A DNA stretch of 64,000 nucleotides, from NCBI RefSeq assembly GCF_030269925.1, contig NC_085112.1:10851501-10915500 (forward strand), given 5' to 3'. The notes below the pieces were generated by a model that did no database searches, was not told the origin of the DNA, and saw nothing but the letters and a program-made list of their open reading frames with translations. The position numbers and the translations under genes are program-made. Shown in pieces: positions 33,709 through 44,715 of the stretch; position 1 is the first letter of the stretch, and every line of letters starts with the position of its first letter. The stretch is from Bombyx mori. Its lineage: Eukaryota > Arthropoda > Insecta > Lepidoptera > Bombycidae.

Positions 33709-33979
33709 TCTTCTTCTTTTTCTCCACCTTATCCCGTTAGGTGGGGTCGGCACAGCTAATTTTTCTCTTCCATTCTCTTCTATCAGCCGTCATCTCAACA
33801 CTCACTCCTCTCTCTCTCATATCGTCATTCACACACTCCATCCATGTCTTCTTCGGTCGACCTCTTCCCCCTCTTCTTTGCACTACCATTTCCATACATC
33901 TCCTAGTCACATGCATCGTCTCTCTATGCATCACTGTAACCGTCCGCTCTTTAATTTGTTGTCCGCACTTTGATTTGTA
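33709..33979 (-). pseudogene. RTE-type LINE RT C-terminus (insertion with TSD)
   Basis: The minus strand reads CMEMVVQRRGGRGRPKKTWM, ECVNDDMRERGVSVEMTADR and REWKRKISCADPT-stop, the typical GRPKK-W...DRxxWK...ADPT end of RTE-clade reverse transcriptases. The 3' side ends GGTGGAGAAAAAGAAGAAG. A 16-bp target duplication, ATG-C/T-ACACCATTAGTC, is at 33693-33708 and 33980-33995 with one mismatch, which defines the whole insert. The insert is 5'-truncated. The plus-strand frame over it is a shadow. Confidence 0.88.
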
Positions 33980-33995
33980 ATGTACACCATTAGTC

Positions 33996-36700
33996 ATTAG
34001 TATTCGCTAATTAATCATTTAATTAAGTCTTTTACTGCCTGTACACTGAATTGGTTATGTCCACTCGTTAGCGTAAACAATTCACGCAAACACGCGTATA
34101 AAATAATGGCAATAGATCACAGTCTTGGATAAACAATTCCTTCTTACATAGATTAAGAATGGAAGGAACTATAGCAAAAAGTAATTTACTGTTTGAAATA
34201 TTTGTGTATCAATGTATAAATTAAATATTTTTTTAAGATTCGACCACTGATGTAAGTCGTGTCATTAAAATTTTGCTTATGTACCAATAGCTCTAGGAAA
34301 TGAACTTTAAAACTCAAAATAAATTATAGTTTCGATTTAAATAGGTCTTCGATTACAACAACTTCAATACGAAATAAGTTTCTCAACAATAATCTTAAAT
34401 ATTTCATTCGACACGAATAAACACTTCACGATTTCCATAATAATAGAAGTGACTTCGAAAACTCATAATGCTATCGTCTTTAGAACCATCTTGACCGGGT
34501 CTCAACAATCCCCATATTGAAGGCACCCCATGAATACTTATGAACCTATTAACTCCAAAAGGCTTTGCTAGAATAACGTTTTCATTCAAATACTAGCGTC
34601 AGTTTATTGGCTACGTATTATCCTACCTTTATGATTTACGCTGTAAGCCCTTCTATGGTTATCGTTCTAGTTCTAACTGTTCATTGATTTAATACAATTG
34701 TATAATTTCCTTATTACCATAGGTTCATCTCGTATAATATTGTCGGGAGCTATTGTTTAATCTGCGAATCAAATATGAATTATTTATTCTGTGATGTATT
34801 GTTTTTGTTTTCAGCGTGACCGAAGCTTGATTATCTACGTTTGTTTGGTTACAGATTACTAACCTAGATTCAGATATTAAATTAAATTGTGTTTTTTTGT
34901 TTTTCGATTTTCGCGAGCCGTAAATAAATAAAAAGTGCGTGCGTACAAAGTACACATGTCAGAAGTGAAACTTTTTTGGCGAACTAATTTATAAGTCTTG
35001 CTTATATTTATACAAATCTAAAACTTTAGATTTCCGAGACTTGGAGGAAGGGAAAAAGGAAGATATGTTCCCGCCAAAAGTCTGTCAAATGTCAATCTCA
35101 AACCTCAGTGTTGACAGTCACATTATGTTTAGATTTCTAAATTGTAAATGACTAATATTTTGCCAATTGAATTGACTAATTTAATTTCATGCTATTTGAT
35201 TAATGTTCCAAATTCTTTTCATTTCATTTCAATTCCTATTAACATTTTTCACAAAAAAAATTATAAAATATTAGGCTGTATGGTATGATACATTTGCCTT
35301 TCCAGTTGGAAAAATACAACAACTACTACTACTGACATTTGACAAGTACTTAATTTCAATAGTAGTTTGATGTCACTTCCGTTGCATACCTGCGTGACGT
35401 TCTGTAAAAAATTTACCCTCATGCGCCTAAAGAAGTTTCACTTCAAAAAATAATTACGATTTAATTTCGAATTACGACGAATAAAAACTTAATGTTCTGC
35501 TATCACCAATAGCGTGAAGTATTCGAAAGGTCGGAAATAATCAAATGAATACAATAAACTCTAGATTAAATCGTAAAAGTAATTCGAAATGCAATTGTTC
35601 ATAGTATTTAATTAAGCGTTCATAACGGAAGTGAAACGTCACGTAGCGTTTTATTAGCGTGGTAAAGTAGATCAGCTGTAGGCAGTGGCCTAACTGCACC
35701 CCTGACTGTGATGATGTCCAATTACCATCAATTATAGTTTTAAGTATTTTAAACTTTTGTACTCATAAAAATATCATAAAAGTCTTTGATACTTTCAGTC
35801 AACGAACAAATTATAATAAAATATATTATTAAACGTAATATACCCAGCGGAATCCTCAGGCTTATAAATAAATGTTCTAAAATAATTAAAGTCGCAGTTG
35901 CAGTCGCGACGTGGATCTAAATCACTAATAGGAAGTTGCTTAGCATAATAAGAACAAGTTGTAATTTTATTATATTATTGGTTCTCTGATTTCCCTGTAA
36001 TAGTGTTAGTGTTTTATAACTACTGTATATTTGTACTTGGAACAATTACATAATGGAAGATAGCGGAATGTCCAGCAAGAGATATGGGTTTATGTATGTC
36101 GATGCAATAAATTGTAAATAGCAACGAGATCTAAACAAGTCAATAATTGGATGTTGTAAACCCGCAAACTAAAAGCATGAATTCATTAGAATTATCAGAA
36201 AAAAAAAACTCATTATTGCGTTTGAAAATTAGACAGTTTTTTAAAGAAATAACTTTTGACCCTAAAAATTTACTGTTTATTTACACATTCATTATAAAAT
36301 TTAAATACTTTAAAATAAAAGTATTTTTCAGTGCGAATTTATGAGAAGTGGGTTTTCCAAATTCTGCGTTTACGATATACTAACTTGTAGGAATAAAAAA
36401 AAATGTTCTAAAATTGAACCGTGCTTCTAATTAATTACTTCTAATTATAACCTAATTACTTGTGTTATAAGAACATTATACGCCTGAATGTGTTTTCTGG
36501 GGTGAAACACAGCAATATTGTTCCCTTAGTTACTGAAGCCTGAATTGCATTAATGTGCGAGGCATTTCTCACATTTTTAATACAAAGGCAGACAAGATCA
36601 CACGAGTCTTTGGACATCAGCAATCATGGAAACCTCGATAAAAAGAAATTATTATAGAGCCGGACGGTATGTGACGAAAACAGTGTCTGTGGATGAAAGG
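33996..36700. other. 2.7 kb without recognised features
   Basis: AT-rich. ATTTCATTTC-type low-complexity runs at 35195-35235. Several minus-strand frames of 60-76 codons have no family motifs. A possible family B scrap (GTAGGCAGTGGCCTAACTGC) is at 35676. Confidence 0.35.
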
Positions 36701-36701
36701 A

Positions 36702-37500
36702 ATTTTTTTTTCCTACCTTTTTTTTTTATTGCTTAGATGGGTGGACGAGCTCACAGCCCACCTGGTGTTAAGTAGTTACTGGAGCCCATAGACATCCACA
36801 ACATAAATGCGCCACCCACCTTTGAGATATAAGGTCTCAAGTATAGTTACAACGGCTGCCCCACCCTTCAAACCGAAACACATTACTGCTTCACAGCAGA
36901 AATAGGCAGGGTGGTGGTACCCACCCGCGCGGACTCACAAGATGTCCTACCACCAGTAATTACGCAAATTATAATTTTGCGGGTTTCATTTTTATTACAC
37001 GATGTTATTCCTTCACCGTGGAAATCAATCGTGAACATTTGTTGAGTACGTATTTTATTACAAAAATTTGGTACCCGCCTGCGGGATTCGAACACCGGTG
37101 CATCGCTCAACACGAATGCACCGGACGTCTTATCCGTTAGGCCACGACGACTTCAGCTGATAGCCTTGAGAGGCTATATCAGCGTCGCCTTAACTAGTAG
37201 GTGAGCTCACGGGGCTCAAACCTGACGACGTTGCTAACACGAACCCTAGCAAGAGCCGTGCTTCGCAGAATCTACTACCGGATCGGAAACGCGACCCACT
37301 GAGAAGATTCGGCGAGAAACTCAGTGGGCTGTGTCTGAGGGTTAATTTACTCGTCGAGTCCTTCGTCGCAAGCGACGGGTTCGACGAGAACGATGACCGG
37401 TGCTTGAGGTACCTAGAAGCACCGTTAGTGGGTCGGGAGGATCCGAATTGACGTGGAAAGGAGTAGTTTCAGGTGGTAGGGATGAACCTGATGGCGGAAC
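36702..37500 (-). mobile_element. LINE family C tail interrupted by full Bm1
   Basis: The A-tail side TTTTTTTTTCCTACC (36703-36717) and the body from 37152 (CAGCTGATAGCCTTGAGAGG) to about 37500 belong to family C, the longest copy in the window. The body includes CTCGTCGAGTCCTTCGTCGC and CGATGACCGGTGC. A complete Bm1 separates the two parts with no clear target duplication. Confidence 0.7.
36718..37151 (-). mobile_element. Bm1 SINE, full-length
   Basis: Minus strand, tail at 36718, head ending GGCCACGACGAC at 37151. In the sense direction the head has an A-box-like TGGCCTAACGG and the B-box GGTGTTCGAATCC, both needed for RNA polymerase III transcription. The middle part, shared with the two other full copies (58035, 59811), holds AATGTTCACGATTGA. 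About 434 bp, the expected length for Bm1. Confidence 0.93.
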
Positions 37501-37666
37501 TATTTTGAAACTATTTTGAAAAAAAAAAAAACAAAAAAAACATTAATAAATTCAAATTTCGAATCGAGTTTTATATTTATAATTAGTTACAATTATCTCT
37601 ATAAATTCTGCATACATACAACCTATTACGTCACATGGAGTTACGTCTCAACTAAACTAATACTTC

Positions 37667-37849
37667 AGTACTCGAAGTGTAGTGATCCGAGACGCGCGTA
37701 CTTATAGTATCTGCTCGCGGAATCGTGTTTTTGATTGTGAAAGTGTACGAAAACTGTATTGTGATGATTTGTGCAGTGACCGGAGAATAAGGAAATAATC
37801 TTACCGGGAATTATTCATTTTTATGGCTTATTCTGTTAGTATTCGTGAG
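37667..37849 (+). other. Possible first exon with start codon
   Basis: TTCAGT (A at 37667) resembles an insect initiator. The following ~150 bases are GC-richer than the surroundings and contain no upstream repeat sequence. An ATG at 37823 opens MAYSVSIRE and runs into the strong donor GAG|GTAAGT at 37850. Together this looks like a 5'-UTR plus first coding exon. No partner exon can be proven; the acceptor-like exon at 53229 is the nearest downstream on the same strand. Nine residues are too few to identify a family. Confidence 0.3.
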
Positions 37850-38308
37850 GTAAGTAAGATGGCATACTTATGTATTATAAAGTCGAGCTTACAGCTCATT
37901 TGTTGGTAAGTGGTAACCGTCACTTATGTCGTACCATTGCCTAAAAACCGCAGAAGCGCTATTGCATGTGTAAGAGACCTGGCCGTGTATTTTGAAAATA
38001 AAATATATCAATCATTACTTTGGCGTGCTGATATTATATGGTAATTATTAAAAATAGCTATTATTTTTGTCAGAGATTCATTTCGCTTAAAAGCAATAAC
38101 ATTATCTGTTTACGATTAATTTTAATAATTTTACCAAAACCATTTTAAGTACTACCTACATTTCCGCCACTTTTAAACACTAATAGTATCCACTAAGTAT
38201 GCAAGCACTACATTGATCATCTTGTAAAAATTATAATTTAATATTACGTTCGTATATTTTTTACTATTATGAAGTTCTAAGCGAAAGTATGTTGTGGAAC
38301 CGAGTTCT
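37850..38308. other. AT-rich DNA, nothing recognised
   Basis: A weak resemblance to minus-strand Bm1 tail (GTCGAGCTTACAGCTCATTTG) is at 37882-37930. Otherwise nothing supported. Confidence 0.35.
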
Positions 38309-38310
38309 TA

Positions 38311-38457
38311 GTGCGAGTTTTTTAACGTTCTCGATAGCGTAAAAGTTAACTCAAATTTGTATGCAGTTGGAATAGCACCCCAAGCGGCAAACGTATGCAA
38401 ACTTCATACAAATTTGAGTTAACTTTTACGCTATCGAGAACGTTAAAAAACTCGCAC
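38311..38457. mobile_element. Palindromic MITE, 147 bp, TA target
   Basis: Perfect 53-bp terminal inverted repeats, 38311-38363 and 38405-38457, start GTGCGAGTTTTTTAACG and surround a 41-bp centre (GGAATAGCACCCCAAGCGGC). Flanked by TA on both sides. Identity of the arms implies recent insertion. TA duplication suggests mobilisation by a Tc1/mariner-like transposase, though no autonomous partner is visible here. Confidence 0.92.
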
Positions 38458-38711
38458 TAGGCACACATGAACGAACTGTTTTATTTCATATCAATTCAGT
38501 TGGATCTAGTTTATGTTGTTCCTCACATAGACTGTCTCAATGACAACTGTTACCTTGTTTTTTTTTCTTTATTTATTAATGTAGCCCTCATATACGGTTG
38601 TTCTCACAAAGAAACGAATTAAACCGATTCTTACGAGATATTTTGAAGAGAGCTTCGATTCGGCGCCTCGTCTAAAAAAATACTACCGAGTGACATTTTA
38701 TTTATAGAGTA

Positions 38712-38936
38712 CTAGCGACCCGCCCTCGCTTCGCTTCGGAAACATTAAAACACACATGAAACCAAAAAAAAATATTTTTTTTTTTTTTCAAAAAGTAGCC
38801 TATGTTCATCAGGGACAATGTCGGCTTCTAATGGAAAAATAATTTTTCAAATCGGTCCAGTAGTTTCGGAGCCTATTCGAAACAAACAAACAAACAAATC
38901 TTTCCTCTTTATAATATTAGTATAGATATAGATAAT
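38712..38936 (-). mobile_element. Helitron-like element (12.7-kb family)
   Basis: Inverted copy of the element at 12692: CTAGCGACCCGCCC (38712) to the TATAGA end at 38936. Flanking bases A (38711) and T (38937). The (TTTG)n block, GGTCCAGTAGTTTCGGAG and GACAATGTCGGC segments match. Confidence 0.8.
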
Positions 38937-39430
38937 TTTTAGAGGTATTAATTTTTCTGACATTCGATTTTAAAAAATAAGAACCGCGTAAAATTTATGA
39001 AAAAAAAAAAAGAATATGTAACTAAAATAGTCTTACAATATTTTAATATAATAAGTCTTCTATCTAATAAGTCAATATTTATTTTTTATATGTAATAATA
39101 ATATTTTGTTAAATACTAGTTTCGTATTTATTTACCAAAACAGTTCTTAGTTTTAAACTACTTAAGAAAGTCAAGGTTTAAATTCATCACTATTTAAGTA
39201 ATAATGGTTCAAAACCATGAATAATGAATACAATCCGACTTTCTTTCCTTGTCTTGAAACTATTCAATTTATTTTAACAGACTTCTTTTGAAAAATAAGC
39301 AAACGCTATAAATTCGGAGCGTCTTTTGTATCACTAATATTTTTTATAAAGAATCTTTCTTTTTTCCTTATCTTCTGTTCGTCCTTTTCATTGACTTTCA
39401 ACGACACTAAAATCAATGGCTCAAATAGAT
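38937..39430. other. AT-rich DNA, nothing recognised
   Basis: No supported feature. Confidence 0.35.
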
Positions 39431-39638
39431 TTTCTTATTGCTAAGATGGATGGACGAGCTCACGGCCCACCTGGTGTTAAGTGATCACCGGAGCTCATAG
39501 ACAATAACCACGTTAATGGCGCTAAATCTCAATTTTTACAGTACAACAGCTGCCCCACCCTTCAACCCAAACTCTTCACGGCAGTAATAGGCTGGGACGA
39601 TACCTGGTGCGGACTCACAACATGCCCTACCACCAGCT
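39431..39638 (-). mobile_element. Bm1 SINE, 5'-truncated, internally deleted
   Basis: TTATTGCTAAGATGGATGG at the tail and CCTACCACCAGC at the truncation point. Blocks around the CACCCACC and GCATTACTG motifs are deleted. Same variant as at 7495. Confidence 0.88.
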
Positions 39639-39649
39639 AACTATAATAA

Positions 39650-40051
39650 TCTATATATCAATACGTGAAGCAAAAACTTTGTACCCCTTTTTACAAAAAT
39701 TGCGCGGACGGAGGAGTATGAAATGTCCCACATTTAAAGAAAATATAGAGAAGGAGTTCACAATGTTAATATTTTTTTTAAATAATGCATTAAAGAAAAA
39801 ATTACACACACTGCCATGTATTTGACATACACAGATATGTCTATATACTCTTTGCTTATTGTCAAACTTTAGTTAATGCTTAAAGTCTGGTCAAATTGAA
39901 AGTAGGTTAATATTGTTTATCTTTAATATTATTTGTCTATAGTGTAGTCTTGGCGAAATCTGTGATTATAGTGACAGTATAACCATAATAATGTTCAAAC
40001 TTATAATTTCAATTAATTATAGTCAAATTTCGACTACTGCAGGACCACTAG
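39650..40051 (+). mobile_element. Helitron-like element, 402 bp (family H6)
   Basis: Begins TCTATATATCAATACGTGAAG at 39650, contains AATTGCGCGGACGGAGGAG, and ends with a near-palindrome TAGTCAAATTTCGACTA, then the CTAG at 40048-40051, between A (39649) and T (40052). Other copies: 57335, 58600 and 61658. No coding capacity beyond chance frames. Confidence 0.8.
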
Positions 40052-40514
40052 TCTTAATAAATCATTCATTAATGACAGATATTTTCTATGTAAAACATTC
40101 GTATCACATAAATAGCGTGATAGGGCTCTAGTATCAACAAAATGCTTACTTATCTAAACGTTATAAAAGCTGATGCGTTCTATACTGCGACTATAATAGC
40201 CCTAGTAGCAGTAACTGACGATTGAGTGATGTGAACGGATGCTTTTTTGTACTAATAGGGAATACAGTAATCTTTGCGTAGCGGTACCGGTAAGTCGACC
40301 GGAGCTTATTAAAATTAATCAACTTTAAAGGGATTTACTTGTTGAAATAATAAATTTATTAATGGTATTACAATAAGCATTAGAAGATATGCGGACGCTA
40401 TTTTACAAATTGATGTTCTTGTAAGCCGTTATAGACTTTGATTCATGTTGGATTTGTCATAGCACGCTAATTTGCATATGAAGATCTTTTAATTTGATGT
40501 TTCGCATAATTTTT
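40052..40514. other. AT-rich DNA, nothing recognised
   Basis: No supported feature. Confidence 0.35.
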
Positions 40515-40796
40515 AACGACCGTCTGGTGTAGTGGTAAGTGACATGGTCACTACACAGGGGGGTCGCGGGTTCGAATCCCGCCAAGGGAAGATATTTGTA
40601 TGATAAATATAAATGTATTTTCCAGGGTTATGGATGTCTATTAAATATATGTATGTGTATAATAAAAATCTTACATTTATATCCGTTTTCTGGTACCTGT
40701 AACACAAGTTCTTTACGAACTTATCACGGGACCAGTTAACGTGGCGTGATTGTTAGTAAATATTTATTTACTTATATATTTAAAAAAAAAAAAAAT
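40515..40796 (+). mobile_element. tRNA-derived SINE, not Bm1
   Basis: A tRNA-like head carries A-box TGGTGTAGTGG (40525-40535) and B-box GGTTCGAATCC (40569-40579). An unrelated body follows (GATATTTGTATGATAAATAT, then ACACAAGTTCTTTACGAACT with a palindromic AAGTTC-TTTAC-GAACTT core, and ACGTGGCGTGATTGTTAGT), ending in an A-run. The head could fold roughly as a tRNA, but base pairing is imperfect and the body shows it is a SINE, not a tRNA gene. Pol III promoter boxes look intact. Confidence 0.8.
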
Positions 40797-41770
40797 TAAG
40801 ACTGTTCTAATTGATGAAGCGTATATTTAAAAAAAACACACAATTCACGGATTATATTACAATGCACTTACCACTCACTCTGCACTACCTTTGGTTGACT
40901 GGTAAAGAATGCCTTACAAATAAGTCCGCCAATGCAGATAATCACATAAATAAAAATAAATTAAATCGTGATTAAAAATGTACATTCGTTTTACAAGTTA
41001 ACTCTTGACAGTCATGTGTCAGCGTTACAAGCGTTCGTCTTGAAATCTTTTGAATCGATTATGCAATTTGCGATACGTCAGCAATTTACATTTTATTTAA
41101 GGGAACTGCTGACGGCTTGCTAAAAAATACAACTAAAAAACAAGATAATATATTCTATTTATTTGTTAGTTTATATTTTCGGTTATTAGTTTATGAGTCG
41201 TCTATTATCAAAGGTGGCAATCTGTGCATTTGGACAAAAAAATGTTATTGTTATGTCAATACAGATTGATTTGAATATAATCGTCTCCTTCAAAGAATAC
41301 GGTTCAAAACCTGCATTAAATAAAGGTTAATACTTAACCTGTTATTTATCTAAGATGTCGTTCAGAAGAGTTTTGTGACTGCCAATGGAATACAAAGTCA
41401 ATAATTCGTTTTTCTGATTTACCATTAACTGTCCAAAAGTCACATTGCCGGCTTTGATAATATTCGACTCATATATACCACCACCAAAATTGTGAAGTAT
41501 TTGAAACATCTAAAATAACGACAACAAAGAACGCGATATTAAATCGTAGAAAAGGTGGTTTGTAATTAGAAAACAAGATTTTGTAGACGTTTATTTTTTT
41601 TCGGTTGCGCCTAACAAGAATTGTGTCCAAGGCCAGTAGTGGTTTACAGATTCGGCAGTGTTTTGGCGGTCTTTATGGCACTAGCTATATTCGAAGTCAT
41701 TATACCAAATAGCTTTCAACGAAATAATGGCGTTGGCTGTTTAATTGGTCTAAGTTGATTTATTACTGAC
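40797..41770. other. AT-rich DNA, nothing recognised
   Basis: No supported feature. Confidence 0.35.
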
Positions 41771-41774
41771 GCGT

Positions 41775-42075
41775 GAACAAACTTACAGATTAATTAGTGT
41801 TCAATGGTCGCCGGAACCCAGAGATATCAGAATGAAACAAGTTTCGCGTCATAATGGAGTTTTTTAACGGCCGTCCCAGCTTTTAAACTGGGTCGCATGA
41901 CTGCTTGGCAGAAATAGAACGGACGATGGTGCCTATCCGTGTGGGCTTGCCATCAGTAAATCCAAAATAATAATCGGATTCGATTTTAAGACAAGATGTT
42001 TTTCTTGTTCCGTCGAAATTAATTCGTGAAAATGGCGTAAATACTTATTTCATTAGAAAAATTTGTATCGTTCTG
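41775..42075 (-). mobile_element. Ancient Bm1, body and part of 5' half
   Basis: Block order GGTCGCCGGAACCCAGAGAT, AACGGCCGTCCCAGC, CTGGGTCGCATGACTGCTTG, GATGGTGCCTATCCGTG, then the 5'-half motifs AAGACAAGATGTTTTTCTTG and AATACTTATTTCATTAG. It is well beyond the divergence of the other copies; the head is no longer recognisable. Confidence 0.55.
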
Positions 42076-42124
42076 TACTGGGCTTATTGTAGTTTACGCA
42101 GCGACTGCTTTAAGTATCTCTGTT

Positions 42125-42600
42125 GTAAGAACAAAGCTAATCTGATTCCTACCGTTAAGTACTCTCTCTCCACAAGCCTCATTTGAAGAAGGAGATATCT
42201 TTTTTTTTGCTTAGGTAGGTGGACAAGCTCACGGCCCACCTGGTGTTAAGTGTTTACCGGAGCTCATAGACATCTACAACGTAAATACTGCCACCTATCT
42301 TGAGATATAAGTTCTAAGGACTCAGTATAGTTACAACGGCTGCTCCACCCTACAAACCGAAACGCATAGCTGCTTCACGGCAGAAATAGGCTGGGTGGTG
42401 GTACCTACCCGTGCCGACTCACAAGACGTCCTACCACCAGTAAATGTGCTATAAATATAGTAGAGGGGAGCTCATTCCGAAGTCGGATGGTACGTAACAA
42501 AAAAGATCTCTTGAAGCGTACTGTGGATAAACGCAGCGGTTCTAGGTAGTATGGATGAACTCTACTCCGGCGGCGGGTGGTGCGATGGTAAACACGAGAT
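42125..42600 (-). pseudogene. LINE family B RT end split by Bm1
   Basis: Minus strand: TTRRRSRVHPYYLEPLRLST then VRFKRSFLLRTIRLRNELPS (42600 down to about 42450), a Bm1, then DMSFFK-GLWRE (42199 to 42160). These are consecutive parts of the same C-terminal RT segment as at 23443-23659, so the SINE entered an existing LINE copy. A stop replaces the Arg after FFK, and the 3' end is decayed. Confidence 0.8.
42200..42441 (-). mobile_element. Bm1 SINE, 5'-truncated, inside LINE B
   Basis: T-run and TTGCTTAGGTAGGTGGACAA at the tail, CTACCACCAGT at 42441. The target duplication is not clear because the LINE sequence has diverged. Confidence 0.9.
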
Positions 42601-43258
42601 GATGGGATCATCTCAAACAATTCCTTTGAGCATTTTTAATACATTGAATACATTGTATGAAGTGAACTTAAGTTCGTATGAGTTCGATCCCGTAGCTTTG
42701 TTAGCAAAGACTATGCCTTCGAAGTCAGCTCTCGTCCACCAGTCTTAATATAGTAATGACAAGATACTGGAAAAACATCCATAAAAAAAAAAAGTTATAT
42801 TACTGGAATCAAATGTATAGTTCAACTGCTATCAGTCACTAATAACGTCCGAAAGCTTCGGGTTTTACTCAAATAATCTTAAGGTTCTTGGTCTTTTTTG
42901 CGAAGTTCTATTCGAAATCACTGACCTCAAGGTTACTTTTATTATTTATTTTATGCTATCTCATTAACACACTTTTGACTTGCTTATTTGGGTTCTTTAG
43001 CGTAACCGTGTGCTTTTTAGTTCTTGTTCTTAAATTTTTGTTTTAGTTGTAATGTAGTGATTTATCAAACTGAAGTTGTTCTAGCTATTTGTGCGAATTA
43101 CTTTTCTGCGGTACACATCAAACACACAGTAGTAATAAAACGAAGTTTCCACATAAATAGACTAATGCGTAAACACGGCTAAAATTACTACGGATTCTCA
43201 ACTAATCGGGCGATGATCACATTCTCAACTTGGTTTGGTGTAAAAGATGTTACCGAAA
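42601..43258. other. AT-rich DNA, nothing recognised
   Basis: No supported feature. Confidence 0.35.
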
Positions 43259-43373
43259 CCATCAAGGAGGATGGCGGCATTTAGGTTGTTGCTGTCTATG
43301 AACTCTTATAACCTCTTGTCACCGGGTGAGACGTGAGCTCATCCCCTCAGCTAAGTAAAAAATAAATAAAAAC
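43259..43373 (+). mobile_element. Old Bm1 3' fragment
   Basis: TCAAGGAGGATGGCGGCATT, TGCTGTCTATGAACTC, CACCGGGTGAGACGTGAGCT and CTAAGTAAAAAATAAATAA follow plus-strand Bm1 order with many substitutions. Confidence 0.7.
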
Positions 43374-43570
43374 GTTCTAATTGGAGGGTGTGCCATTATA
43401 ATCGATTACATTTTTAATACGTATTATAGTAATGTGAGAACTCCAATTGCAGCAATAGCTATATAATTGTTTTTAATTAGGTATGTGTTAGAGAATGTTC
43501 CCGTCCTTGCTTTTGTTTTAAATCATATAAATATTTTTAGTAAGACAATGAAATTAGGCTTTTTTTATAT

Positions 43571-43686
43571 TATTATTGCATCGATGGGTGGACGAGGTCA
43601 CGGCCCAGTCAGATAGACATCTACAACGTTAATACCGCCACACGCCTTAAGATATTTGTTCTAGTGTCTCAGTTTTTAAAGTACAG
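43571..43686 (-). mobile_element. Bm1 SINE 3' fragment with deletion
   Basis: TTATTGCATCGATGGGTGGA, then a jump over the GTTACTGGAGCC block to AGATAGACATCTACAACG, ending in GTACAGCA. 5'-truncated earlier than usual. Confidence 0.8.
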
Positions 43687-43689
43687 CAT

Positions 43690-44424
43690 ATACACATGCA
43701 ACCATAAAATCCGTAACTAACCTTAGTTGTAAGATCAATAATCATATTTTCTGTACACACGTCCAAACAAAAGAAGAAAGCGTAACTTGGAAAGTACTAT
43801 TCAGGCAGTTAATTAGTTCCAGTGACATCCACTTTTTTTTCCACTTTCTTCTTTATTGAGGCACATGTCTACAACGGACGTGAGTTGCCCGTTGCATATT
43901 CTGTCAATTCTAATGAATTGTAATGATAACATTACACGAATATCACTGTTTCTGATTGTCTATTAAACGTTTCATCCGATGAAAATAGTCTATTAAATAA
44001 TACGTTTGAATATTTAGTTGGTAAATAATCCTTAACTCAGTATGCAGTCAAATACGAATGTTTTCACACAGTTAAGATAATTTAATATCGCTTCATAAAC
44101 TTGGCAATATAGATAGAGGCAATAGAGGCTTTAACATTTTGAATGACAAAACAGTCGTGATCTTTGTGTCGGTCAACTACTCCGTCTTATCTTATACCTT
44201 TAAACGAGCAATTCTTGTATATATATGTGGAGTATTTTTTAGAATTTAATTTTATTTAAATCTGACAACCCAAATTTGTGGATGGTCTGTCAAAGTCAGT
44301 AGGTAGTTAGAAAAAAAAGATTAGTGTGTGTGGTGGTGGTAAGATGTAAAAGTGATATGTTGTTGTTTCTTTGTGTAAAAAATAAAAAATAAGTAAGGTG
44401 AGATCCATTTCTCGTTATTCCGCC
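43690..44424. other. AT-rich DNA, nothing recognised
   Basis: A (GGT)n stretch at 44331-44341. No other feature supported. Confidence 0.35.
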
Positions 44425-44431
44425 ATCCTAC

Positions 44432-44715
44432 ATATATATATATATATATATAATCTAAATCTCGGAAACGGCTCCAACGATTTTCATAAAATTTAGTATA
44501 CAGGGGATTTCGGGGGCGATAAATCGATCTAGCTACGATTTATTTTCAGAAAATGTTGTTTTATTCGTGTTTTCAATAATCAACTCTTCCCGACATCTAT
44601 TGGCGAATAATAATATTATTTTTCTTAATTGAGGGCAACTAACCGCTTTAAAGAAACAACAAGATGGCGTTATAAAAAAAAAAAAAAAAACGAGCAAAGC
44701 TCGGTCATCATCTAG
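44432..44715 (+). mobile_element. Helitron-like element with CGAGC hairpin
   Basis: Follows an (AT)n microsatellite (44432-44452). Contains CTCGGAAACGGCTCCAACG and ends with the hairpin CGAGC-AAA-GCTCG (44691-44703), then GTCATCAT and CTAG at 44712-44715, followed by T. The perfect 5-bp GC-rich stem about 9 bases before CTAG is a textbook Helitron 3' end. A 17-A run precedes it. The 5' end is uncertain. Confidence 0.7.

Noticed and set aside
40515..40590. Free tRNA gene
   Set aside because: A and B boxes are present, but cloverleaf pairing is imperfect and the sequence continues into a SINE body.
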